The notes under the pieces: model-generated
What the model was told of the DNA's origin: nothing
The model's input: the letters and a program-made list of their open reading frames with translations, nothing else
Database searches by the model: none
Position numbers and translations under genes: made by a program
Shown here: in pieces, positions 7,650 to 15,865 of the stretch
Layout of the letters: every line of letters starts with the position of its first letter
How positions within the stretch are numbered: position 1 is the first letter of the stretch
Assembly: GCA_964397995.1 (NCBI GenBank)
Contig: CAYNLG010000054.1
Coordinates: 1-26,853 of the forward strand
DNA from: CAYNLG01 sp964397995
GTDB taxonomy: Bacteria > Planctomycetota > Phycisphaerae > FEN-1346
Direction of reading: 5' to 3'
DNA length: 26,853 bases

Positions 7650-7706
7650 CTCCGATCTCCTCTCTGCGTTCGTTCCGGGTCCGTGCCCGGCGGGCTTGGG
7701 TCCAGG

Positions 7707-8012
7707 TCAGACGGCGTCGGCGGCGAAGAACAAGGCGCAGTGGCACTTGCCGCTCGCCGCGATCTCCGCCTCGTGCGTTTCGCACGGGCACACGTTGGCG
7801 GCGTCCTGTGCCGGGTCGCCGGTCACCACGCGGCAGGGGCAGTAGTAGTTGCCGTGCTCCACCTTGCGGCGGATCAGGCCGCCGACGAGCGCCTCAACGG
7901 CCTTCTCGTTCGGGTTCAGGACATACTCGGTTTCCTGAACGTGGGCCTCGATGCGCTTCAGGATTTCCTGCCGGTAGGCCTCGACCTGTTCCGGCGTGGG
8001 TGTGTCCGCCAC
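7707..8012 (-). CDS. Ferredoxin:thioredoxin reductase, catalytic subunit
   Basis: This 101-residue protein reduces thioredoxin with electrons from ferredoxin. Three Cys-x-Cys groups define the family: C58-P-C60, C75-P-C77 and C90-H-C92. By analogy with the cyanobacterial enzyme, C58, C75, C77 and C90 hold the [4Fe-4S] cluster and C60/C92 form the redox disulfide, with H91 beside it. The GTG at 8012 is chosen because an AGGAGG site lies five bases upstream; the frame is open further upstream but passes through a good promoter and the end of the neighbouring gene. No gene for the variable subunit is visible nearby, as is usual outside phototrophs. Confidence 0.9.
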   Translation of the reverse strand: MADTPTPEQVEAYRQEILKRIEAHVQETEYVLNPNEKAVEALVGGLIRRKVEHGNYYCPCRVVTGDPAQDAANVCPCETHEAEIAASGKCHCALFFAADAV

Positions 8013-8045
8013 GGGGGCCTCCTGTCGTCCGAAACGGCTTCGCCG

Positions 8046-8075
8046 ATTATAGGTCGGCCTGTGCGGGAGGGTCAA
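8046..8075 (-). promoter_or_regulatory. Strong sigma70-like promoter for the FTR-thioredoxin pair
   Basis: On the complement TTGACC (8070-8075) is followed after 18 bases by a perfect TATAAT (8046-8051). Its -35 overlaps the last bases of the upstream SNase-like gene. The GTG start lies about 34 bases downstream of the -10. Confidence 0.72.
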
Positions 8076-8698
8076 CGGCTTTCGGAATCGGCCCCGGCGG
8101 CGGGGTCGGCCGTCGGGCGAGCGGACGCCCCCCACAGGCCTCGCCCGTGCCGCCGCGCCTCGTGCTCCACCATCGCGAGTTCCTCGCGATAGAGGCCCGG
8201 CCCGTCGTCGGCCACGCGTGCGAGGCCCCGCCCCACGAGCTCGGCCGCGAGCAGCGTCATCTCAGGGTGCGGGTACCACCGCGCCGCGGCGCCCCCCGCG
8301 GGAGGCAGCCAGACCAGGGCCGCCAGGCCCGTGCCGTTCGTCTCGACCGCCGCCGGGACGGGCTCGACGTACACCCGTTGCCCGCACGCCTCCAGCAGGG
8401 ACTCGACGGCGGCCTGCACCGCGTCGGCGGCGTCCAGCGTCGCGGGGGCGGCCAGGTCTGCCGGCCGCACCGTCCGCCCGTCTTCCAGGCGCAGGGCCCA
8501 CGGGACGCGGGTCTCGGCGACGACCGCGTAGCCGGGGCGGCCGGCCTTGGGCACCACCGCGACGCGTTCCAGCCGTTTCGGCGTCACCAGGTACGCGGCC
8601 GTGCTCCAGACGGCCACCCACGAGACGGCCAGGGCCAGGACGAGCCACGGCCCCGCGGTCCGCGCCCCGGCATCGGGGTCGGGCGTCGTGCGGGGCAT
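8072..8698 (-). CDS. Membrane-anchored SNase-like protein, probably not a nuclease
   Basis: I do not recognise a named family with certainty. The 208-residue product has a single membrane segment at about 17-37 and then an external or periplasmic domain. The C-terminal part (AAELVGRGLARV, then ELAMVEHEARRHGRGLWG) looks like the last strand and helices of the staphylococcal nuclease fold. The catalytic arginine and acidic residues of active nucleases are not evident. It follows aspartate kinase by 15 bases and is probably the last gene of that operon. The ATG at 8698 has GGGAG upstream. Function unknown; the SNase-like call rests on pattern recognition of the C-terminal third. Confidence 0.72.
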   Translation of the reverse strand: MPRTTPDPDAGARTAGPWLVLALAVSWVAVWSTAAYLVTPKRLERVAVVPKAGRPGYAVVAETRVPWALRLEDGRTVRPADLAAPATLDAADAVQAAVESLLEACGQRVYVEPVPAAVETNGTGLAALVWLPPAGGAAARWYPHPEMTLLAAELVGRGLARVADDGPGLYREELAMVEHEARRHGRGLWGASARPTADPAAGADSESR

Positions 8699-8713
8699 GG
8701 GGCGCTCCCGGGC

Positions 8714-9937
<1,224 letters not shown>

Positions 9938-9945
9938 AGCCCGTC

Positions 9946-11136
9946 CTACCGTTTCAGGAAGTACTCCATCAGTTCGTGCCCGTAGTCGACGCGGAAGCCG
10001 GTCTCCTCGGCGGCCGCCTCGGTCAGCTCGCCCCCCTCGCGGAGCGGCTCCAGGCCCTCGCCCATCATCGCGAAGGGCACAGGCCCGGCGTCGTGGGTGC
10101 GGGTGTCAAGCGGCGTCGGGTGGTCCGGGGTGACGAGGATCCGCCACGGGTTGCCCCGGGCCGCCATCGCCTCCACGAGCGGCCCAACGATGTCGCGGTC
10201 GATCGCCTCCAGGCCGCGCACCTTCTCGCCGCCGTCGCCGTTGTGGCCGGCCTCGTCGGTCGATTCGACATGCACCACCACAAGGTCGAAGTCGTCCAGG
10301 GCCGAGATCGCCGCCTCGCCCTTGCCAGCGTAGTTCGTATCGTAGTAGCCGGTCGCGCCCTCGACTTCGAGGACCTGCCAGCCAGCGAGCTTCGCGATGC
10401 CCCGGACCAGGTCCACGGCCGTGATGGCCGCCCCCGTCAGGCCCCAGCGCCTGCGGAAGGGCTCCAGGGCGGGCTTGCGGCCCTCGCCCCAGAACCAGAT
10501 CTGCGTGGCCGCGTTCTCCCCCAGGTCCCGCCGCACCTGGTTCACCGGGTGCTCGGCCAGCACCTCTCGCGACGCCTCCATGAGCTGGAGCAGGCGCTTG
10601 GCGTTCTTGCCGCGCGGGAGATGGCCCTTGACGGGCTCGCCGAGGATGTCGTGCGGCGGGGTGGTGACGACCTTGAAGGTCTCGCCCTTGACGACCAGCA
10701 GGTGCCGGTACCCCACGCCGCCATAAAAGCGGCAGGCGTCGGAGCCGAGGGCCTCCTGCAGGGCCTCGACCAGGACGCGGGCCTCTTGCGTCGTGATATG
10801 CCCGGCGGCGTAGTCGACCATCTCGCCATCGGCCACCGTCACGAGGTTCGTCCGGAAGACCCAGTCCTCGGGGTCCAGAGCGATGCCCTGGGCAACGGCC
10901 TCCAGCGGCGCCCGCCCGGTGTAGCACGTGCGCGGGTTGTAGCCGACGAGGCTGAGGATGCAGACGTCGCTCCCGGGGTGCATGCCCTCGGGGCAGAAGC
11001 GCACGAGGCCGAGGCGGCCCTCGCGGGCGATGCGGTCCATCGCCGGCGTGTGGGCGACCTCCAGGGCCGTGTGGCCGCCGAGGCTGTCGTGCGGCCGGTC
11101 GGCGGCGCCGTCCGGGATGACGATGGCGTACTTCAC
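9946..11136 (-). CDS. ApgM-family (alkaline phosphatase superfamily) protein, probable homoserine kinase
   Basis: This 396-residue protein belongs to the archaeal-type cofactor-independent phosphoglycerate mutase family (COG3635). The metal-binding and nucleophile elements are visible: IPDGAAD at 7-13, PGSDVCILSLVGY near 54-66, VESTDEAGHNGD and TPDHPTP in the C-terminal half. A subgroup of this family is annotated as proposed homoserine kinase (TIGR02535) in genomes lacking ThrB. Placement between homoserine dehydrogenase (ATGA overlap at 11133-11136) and aspartate kinase (eight-base gap) supports that role strongly. Phosphoglycerate mutase activity remains the alternative. It should act in the cytoplasm with divalent metal. 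Confidence 0.85.
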   Translation of the reverse strand: MKYAIVIPDGAADRPHDSLGGHTALEVAHTPAMDRIAREGRLGLVRFCPEGMHPGSDVCILSLVGYNPRTCYTGRAPLEAVAQGIALDPEDWVFRTNLVTVADGEMVDYAAGHITTQEARVLVEALQEALGSDACRFYGGVGYRHLLVVKGETFKVVTTPPHDILGEPVKGHLPRGKNAKRLLQLMEASREVLAEHPVNQVRRDLGENAATQIWFWGEGRKPALEPFRRRWGLTGAAITAVDLVRGIAKLAGWQVLEVEGATGYYDTNYAGKGEAAISALDDFDLVVVHVESTDEAGHNGDGGEKVRGLEAIDRDIVGPLVEAMAARGNPWRILVTPDHPTPLDTRTHDAGPVPFAMMGEGLEPLREGGELTEAAAEETGFRVDYGHELMEYFLKR

Positions 11137-12440
11137 GCCGCGCCCTCCTCCTCGAGCATGCGGATGCGGACCGCCTGGCCGCGCAGGGCGGGCAGCGCCC
11201 GGATGGTGTCCATCGCCCGGGCCATGTTGCCTTCGCGGGCGGTGTGGGTGGTGATGACGAGCGGCACGTGGGCCGGGTCCCGCGACTCGTACTGGAGGAC
11301 CGAGGCGATGCTGATGTCGACGTTGGCCAGGAGGCCCGCCACTTGGGCCAGCACGCCCGGCTGGTCGGCCACCTCCAGCCGCAGGTAGTACCGCGTCTCG
11401 ACCTCGTCCATCGGGCGGACGGCAAGCGCGCGGTGCCGGCCCGCCAGGTACGCGACGTGGGCGAAGGTGGTGCGGGCGCGGCCGAGGGCGGCATCGACGC
11501 AGTCGGCGACGATGCTCGAGGCCGTGGGCATCATGCCCGCGCCGGGGCCGTAGTACAGCGTGTCGCCCACGGCGTGGCCCGTCACGAGGACGGCGTTGTT
11601 CGCCCCGCCGACAGTGGCCAGGGGGCTCGCGTGCGGCACGAAGGTCGGGTGGACCCGCAGGCTGACGCCGCCGTCATCGGCCCGGGCGATCGCCAGCAGC
11701 TTCAGGGTGTAGCCGAGCTGGTCGCCGAAGCGGATGTCGGCCGGGGCGAGGCCCGCGATGCCTTCGACGTACACGTCGTCGAAGGTGATGGCCGCCCCGA
11801 ACGCCAGGCCCGCCAGGATGGCGAGCTTGTGGCCGGCGTCGTCGCCCGTCACGTCCAACGTCGGGTCCGGCTCGGCGTAGCCCTTGGCCTGGGCCTCGGC
11901 CAGGGCGTCGTCGTAGGCGGCCCCGGTGGCGGTCATCTGGCTCAGGATGTAGTTACAGGTCCCGTTCAGGATGCCCGTCAGGGCCGTGATGCGGTTGGCG
12001 ATCAGGCCGTCACGAATCGCCCGGATGACGGGGATGCCGGCGGCACAGGAGGCCTCGAAGCTGATGCTCCGCCCGGCGTCCCGCGCGGCGGCGAGCAGCT
12101 CTTCGCCGCGCTCGGCCAGGGCGGCTTTGTTGGCCGTCACCACGTCCTTCCCGGCCGCCAGGCACCGCTTCATCACGTCGACGGCCACGGTCGTGCCGCC
12201 GATGGTCTCGATGGCGACGTGGGTGGCCTCGTCGGCGAGGACCCGCTCCAGGTCGCCGGTCAGCAGGTCCGGCGGCGGCGTGACGGGCCGCTCGCGCTGC
12301 AGATCGACGTCGCAGACGTGACGGAGCTCGAGGCGCACGCCGGCCGCCTCGGCGACGAGGTCGGCGTCCTCGAGGAGGAGTTTGACCACGCCGGAGCCGA
12401 CGGTACCGAACCCGATGACAGCGATGCCCGCGGTCTTCAT
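11133..12440 (-). CDS. hom: Homoserine dehydrogenase with C-terminal ACT domain
   Basis: It reduces aspartate semialdehyde to homoserine with NAD(P)H. The 435-residue protein starts MKTAGIAVIGFGTVGSGVV with the GxGxxG nucleotide motif. It has TANKAALA (near 121-128), the catalytic-domain segment GILNGTCNYIL, the ExxAxxxGYAEPDPTLDVxGxDAxHK signature, and a C-terminal ACT domain (YYLRLEVADQPGVLAQVAGLL) expected to bind threonine. Length and order match Bacillus-type Hom. The ATG at 12440 has GAGGG six bases upstream; a longer frame upstream would run through the promoter. First gene of the hom, homoserine kinase, lysC operon. Confidence 0.96.
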   Translation of the reverse strand: MKTAGIAVIGFGTVGSGVVKLLLEDADLVAEAAGVRLELRHVCDVDLQRERPVTPPPDLLTGDLERVLADEATHVAIETIGGTTVAVDVMKRCLAAGKDVVTANKAALAERGEELLAAARDAGRSISFEASCAAGIPVIRAIRDGLIANRITALTGILNGTCNYILSQMTATGAAYDDALAEAQAKGYAEPDPTLDVTGDDAGHKLAILAGLAFGAAITFDDVYVEGIAGLAPADIRFGDQLGYTLKLLAIARADDGGVSLRVHPTFVPHASPLATVGGANNAVLVTGHAVGDTLYYGPGAGMMPTASSIVADCVDAALGRARTTFAHVAYLAGRHRALAVRPMDEVETRYYLRLEVADQPGVLAQVAGLLANVDISIASVLQYESRDPAHVPLVITTHTAREGNMARAMDTIRALPALRGQAVRIRMLEEEGAA

Positions 12441-12489
12441 CGTGCCCTCGTTCCCTGGTGTGCGCAGCCCACCCCCGGCGGAGAGGGTG

Positions 12490-12518
12490 AAGATACGGGG
12501 GGCCTCCGCGGGTGTCAA
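12490..12518 (-). promoter_or_regulatory. Sigma70-like promoter of the hom operon
   Basis: On the complement a perfect TTGACA (12513-12518) is followed after 17 bases by TATCTT (12490-12495). Predicted start of transcription is near 12483, giving a leader of about 43 bases, too short for a lysine or SAM-type riboswitch. Confidence 0.72.
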
Positions 12519-12561
12519 GCGCCGAGGCAGCACCGCCCCGGCCGGCGCCGCGGAACGGGAC

Positions 12562-12939
12562 ATGAGAACCGTACATACAGGCAGAGGTTCGATGTACGTG
12601 GGCCGGGGCGCCGCCGTGGGGGGCGTCGTGGCCTTCTTCCTCGTCCGGTTCCGCGCGCCCGCAGGAGGCACCGACCCGTGGCTGTGGGTTGTCGTCGGGG
12701 ACCTGCCGTCGGCCTACTTCGTCGTCGACGAGGGCTCCGACCCGGTCGAGGCTCTGGAGGCATATTGCGAACCGATGGAGGCGTGGACTGAGGCGGTGCT
12801 CGCCAGCCGCCCCCTGGACGACGTCTTCGCCGTTGCGGCCCAGCCGACCGAAGCCAACGCCCGCGCCTTGCTCAGGCGCCTCGCCTTCCTCCGCGCGGAG
12901 GTCATTCCCGCCTGGAAAGCCCGCCTGCCCGACCCCTGA
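12562..12939 (+). CDS. Small protein of unknown function
   Basis: I do not recognise a named family. The 125-residue product has a slightly hydrophobic N-terminal part, then WLWVVVGDLPSAYFVVDE, an acidic region with EALEAYCEPMEAWTEAV, and a C-terminal stretch that looks like two amphipathic helices. The mixture of conserved-looking aromatic and acidic residues suggests a soluble domain. Two starts are possible: ATG at 12562 with GGAACGGGA upstream, or ATG at 12592 with GCAGAGG upstream. An inverted repeat GTACAT/ATGTAC (12571-12576, 12592-12597) surrounds the second Shine-Dalgarno site. It is divergent from hom and convergent with the HzsA-related gene. Confidence 0.75.
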   Translation: MRTVHTGRGSMYVGRGAAVGGVVAFFLVRFRAPAGGTDPWLWVVVGDLPSAYFVVDEGSDPVEALEAYCEPMEAWTEAVLASRPLDDVFAVAAQPTEANARALLRRLAFLRAEVIPAWKARLPDP

Positions 12940-13005
12940 GCCAGACACCGCATGTCAGGCCGACATCCACGCCGGCCGCCGGCCCGGCGCCGCCGCGCCG
13001 CATCG

Positions 13006-15648
13006 TCACTCCGCGCCCCCGCCGGGCGGGGCCCCATGGCCGTGCGGGATCGGGCGGTCGAGTTCGATGCCTTGGGGATTGTCCGCGGTGGCGTCGTACT
13101 TCGGCCAGATCAACTCGCCCTGCCGTTCCCGGTCGTGGTGCGTGCGGCCGTAGGACCCGTACTCATGCGAGTTCAGGTCCAGCCACAGGGTGATGGCCCG
13201 GACGGCCTCGTCGGGCACCTTGTCGCGGTGGGTCGTCAGAAGCGTGCGGCCCAGTCTTGAGAAGCGGGCTCCGACGTACCCCGGTATCGTCCGCGATCCC
13301 CCCGCGTACGTGTCGCCGATGGCCCCGTTGCCGGTCCCGTGGAAGTAGAAGAGCAGGCGAGGACCGCCCGTCTTCTCATGCTGCTTCCGCAGCTCGTGGT
13401 AGGCCTTGCCGCGTCTGGCGAGCGCGTTGTAGCTCATGTCCTGCAGGCCCTTGCCGGTCTTGCGATGGCAGGGCAGGCAGCTCTTCTCGAAGACAGGCTT
13501 GATGTGGCGATAGTAACTGATCGGCTCGAGGCCGAGCACCTCCGGCTTCGGCATGGACGGGGGCCGCGTGAAGGCCTTCGGTTGGCTTCCCGGCGGCGGG
13601 GCTGAGCCGGTCGGCTCGTGGCAACCCACGCAGGACAGGTTCTCGCCCGGATGCACGAAGGTGCAGGAGCGCATGGAGTGCACCGCCACGCCGTCCGCGT
13701 CCAGGGCCTGGAAGTAGATGGCCTTGGCTACGGGGGCCTGGAAGTACACGCTGCCGTCGTCTTCGACCGGGACCGTCCCGAGCGACATGCGGACGTTCGA
13801 CCCCTCGCCGGCTGACGTTCTGGGTGCGCCGACGCTCTCGCAACACGGGAATACCTGGACGATCCGAAGCCGCTCGATGGACGTGTCTTTCGGCCAGGGC
13901 ATGTCCGCCAGGTACATGTCCGCGATGGAGATGGTGGCCCGTCTGTGCCCGTCGGTCGCCCGGCGCTCGCCTTGCCACGTGGCCGTGGGAATGGCGGGAG
14001 GCGCGGCACGGGGACGGAGCGGCATCGGGTCGACGCACGACGTCCCGTCCCCGAAGCCGAACAGGAAGACGGCGTTGCCGAACTTGTCCAGCAGGTACAG
14101 GTCCATCGCCTGCGGGTATCGTTTCTTCTTGCGGCCGTAATACTGCCTCGTGACCTCCCCCGTCTTGCGGTCGCGTTTCGAGCTGATGTCCCAGTACGTG
14201 GGGAAGGCTCGCGGGTCCCACCCGCACAGGTACACGGCCTCGCTGAGCGGCCAGGCCGGCCCGTAGGGCCCCGCCAAGCCGTGCACCTCGGCCTCCGGGA
14301 ACGGGGCCTCGGGCGTGATCCGCCTGAGCTGGGACATGATGTTGTCGTCTTCGATCGACGGGTCGATCATCACCAGCGAGCCGAACGCCCGGCCGTGGTG
14401 CGGCGCAGCGGTGCCGATGTAGAGGGGCGAGCCGGGAATCGCCCGGATGTTCATCTCCATCCACGGCCGGCTCTCCCGTCCGGCCCGGGGGCGGTCGTAC
14501 CACGGCACCTCCGGGATCGTCGTCAGCGGATGCGGGTAGTTGCCGTGCGGTCCCCGGGGGTTGCGGCCGTCCGGATAGCAGAACCAGATGTGATGGGCGA
14601 TGTCGGAATCGCGGTCGACGTAGTCCCACCGCGAGTAGACCAGCATCCCCTCGTTATCCACGCTCGGGTGCCACTCGTTGGTCTCGTGGTAGCTGATCGG
14701 GAACAGGTCCGTCCCGTCGGCCTTCATCCCGTACAGGGTGAAGGTGGGCTTGGTGTGGCAGCGTCCGCTCCCGCCACGCCGCAGAGACACGAACACGAGC
14801 CGCCCGTTCGGCAGCCAGCACGGGTCCCAGTCCTTCCCCTCGAACGTCAGTTGCCGCAGCCCCGTGCCGTCGACGCTCGCGACGTAGATGTTCCGTTCGT
14901 AGGCGAAGGCGATCCGCCGCCCGTCGAAATCGAGATCCGGTTGCAGGAAGGCGCCGGGCGGCAAGGTCCGGCCTTCGTGCTCCCCGTTCTCGCAGACGGC
15001 GTCGGCCAGCAGATTCGTGGCCGACGTCTCCCTGGCGAACGGGGCCGATACGACGACGATCTGGTCATGGCGCGAGCCCTTCAGGTACTGGGTGCACATG
15101 TGCGCACCGCCCTCGACGAGAAGCCGGTTGCACAGGACCTTGTCGAAGTCGAGGAGCGGGTTGGTCAGCGCGAGGCGGCGCTGGACCTCGCGGGCCTTGA
15201 AGTAAAGGGCCCGTCGCTCGTCCTTCGACGCCCCTTCGGCCGCCTTCGCAAGGCGCTCCAGCTCTGCCTTGGGGGCCGCCAACTTCTCGGATACCTTGGG
15301 GGTCAGATACGACGCCAAAGCCCGCGTGCGGCGAAGGATGATGTCGAGCGGATCCGCGTCCGTCGGGTGAACCAGCGCCTGCTCGTGGTGGACCTCGGCC
15401 TGGAGCCGACGGCGACGGTGGGGCGTTTGGTTCGCGAGATGCTCGATGTGCCACGTGAGATTGGCGTACTCGTCCTCCCACGCCTCCCTCAACTGGGCGG
15501 GATCGACCTGCCAGGCGTGAGCTGCCGTCTCCTGGTCCGCCTCGAGCGTGGGCGCCCCAAGCAGCAGCGCGGCCGCCGCCAGGGCCGGCGGAATGAGCCG
15601 TGTCAGGCTGGGGACGCGCTCGCCCTGACGCCGCTCCGCACTGGCCAT
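13006..15648 (-). CDS. HzsA-related secreted diheme protein with beta-propeller-like repeats
   Basis: The 880-residue protein resembles the planctomycete family named after the hydrazine synthase alpha subunit. It has a Sec-type signal peptide (about 1-37), a helical segment (about 50-160), and TolB/PD40-like propeller repeats (for example DLDFDGRRIAFAYERNIYVA near 239-257, VSLRRGG near 287-293, MLVYSRWDY near 335-343). A middle domain follows, then a C-terminal cytochrome-type region with two haem c motifs, CVGCH (673-677) and CLPCH (724-728). The ATG at 15648 follows AAGGAGGAG at seven bases and starts the signal peptide directly. Partner HZS subunits are absent from the window, so hydrazine synthesis is not implied. 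It is probably a periplasmic redox or binding protein of unknown substrate. Confidence 0.83.
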   Translation of the reverse strand: MASAERRQGERVPSLTRLIPPALAAAALLLGAPTLEADQETAAHAWQVDPAQLREAWEDEYANLTWHIEHLANQTPHRRRRLQAEVHHEQALVHPTDADPLDIILRRTRALASYLTPKVSEKLAAPKAELERLAKAAEGASKDERRALYFKAREVQRRLALTNPLLDFDKVLCNRLLVEGGAHMCTQYLKGSRHDQIVVVSAPFARETSATNLLADAVCENGEHEGRTLPPGAFLQPDLDFDGRRIAFAYERNIYVASVDGTGLRQLTFEGKDWDPCWLPNGRLVFVSLRRGGSGRCHTKPTFTLYGMKADGTDLFPISYHETNEWHPSVDNEGMLVYSRWDYVDRDSDIAHHIWFCYPDGRNPRGPHGNYPHPLTTIPEVPWYDRPRAGRESRPWMEMNIRAIPGSPLYIGTAAPHHGRAFGSLVMIDPSIEDDNIMSQLRRITPEAPFPEAEVHGLAGPYGPAWPLSEAVYLCGWDPRAFPTYWDISSKRDRKTGEVTRQYYGRKKKRYPQAMDLYLLDKFGNAVFLFGFGDGTSCVDPMPLRPRAAPPAIPTATWQGERRATDGHRRATISIADMYLADMPWPKDTSIERLRIVQVFPCCESVGAPRTSAGEGSNVRMSLGTVPVEDDGSVYFQAPVAKAIYFQALDADGVAVHSMRSCTFVHPGENLSCVGCHEPTGSAPPPGSQPKAFTRPPSMPKPEVLGLEPISYYRHIKPVFEKSCLPCHRKTGKGLQDMSYNALARRGKAYHELRKQHEKTGGPRLLFYFHGTGNGAIGDTYAGGSRTIPGYVGARFSRLGRTLLTTHRDKVPDEAVRAITLWLDLNSHEYGSYGRTHHDRERQGELIWPKYDATADNPQGIELDRPIPHGHGAPPGGGAE

Positions 15649-15701
15649 CAAGAACTCCTCCTTGTTTGGACGGTTTGTGACGTCCTCTGGTTCGCAGCCG
15701 G

Positions 15702-15723
15702 GACAGCGGGCGGCCCCGCTGTC
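15702..15723. other. Nine-base perfect hairpin upstream of the HzsA-related gene
   Basis: GACAGCGGG (15702-15710) and CCCGCTGTC (15715-15723) pair around a CGGC loop. It lies in the 217-base gap between the GH10 gene end (15866) and the HzsA-related start (15648), otherwise without a gene. No T-run follows, so it could be a terminator for GH10, a leader structure, or an operator. Confidence 0.4.
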
Positions 15724-15865
15724 GGAGACACGCGACACCGGCTGCACTTTGAACGCGTCAGGCCGACCGTTGGGGCGGTCCTTTTTCCCGCAGGCCACCG
15801 GATTGAGCCGTCGACCAGACCGCCAGCCCAGGAAGGCCTCGGTCGCGCCGGGCTTTGAGCGCCGC

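Noticed and set aside
12441..12489. Lysine, SAM or threonine-attenuation leader before hom
   Set aside because: The promoter at 12490-12518 leaves only about 43 transcribed bases before the start, and no leader peptide or riboswitch fold is possible there.
13006..15648. Hydrazine synthase and anammox metabolism
   Set aside because: Only a related alpha-like protein is present, without HzsB/C or hydrazine dehydrogenase neighbours, and related proteins occur in many non-anammox planctomycetes.
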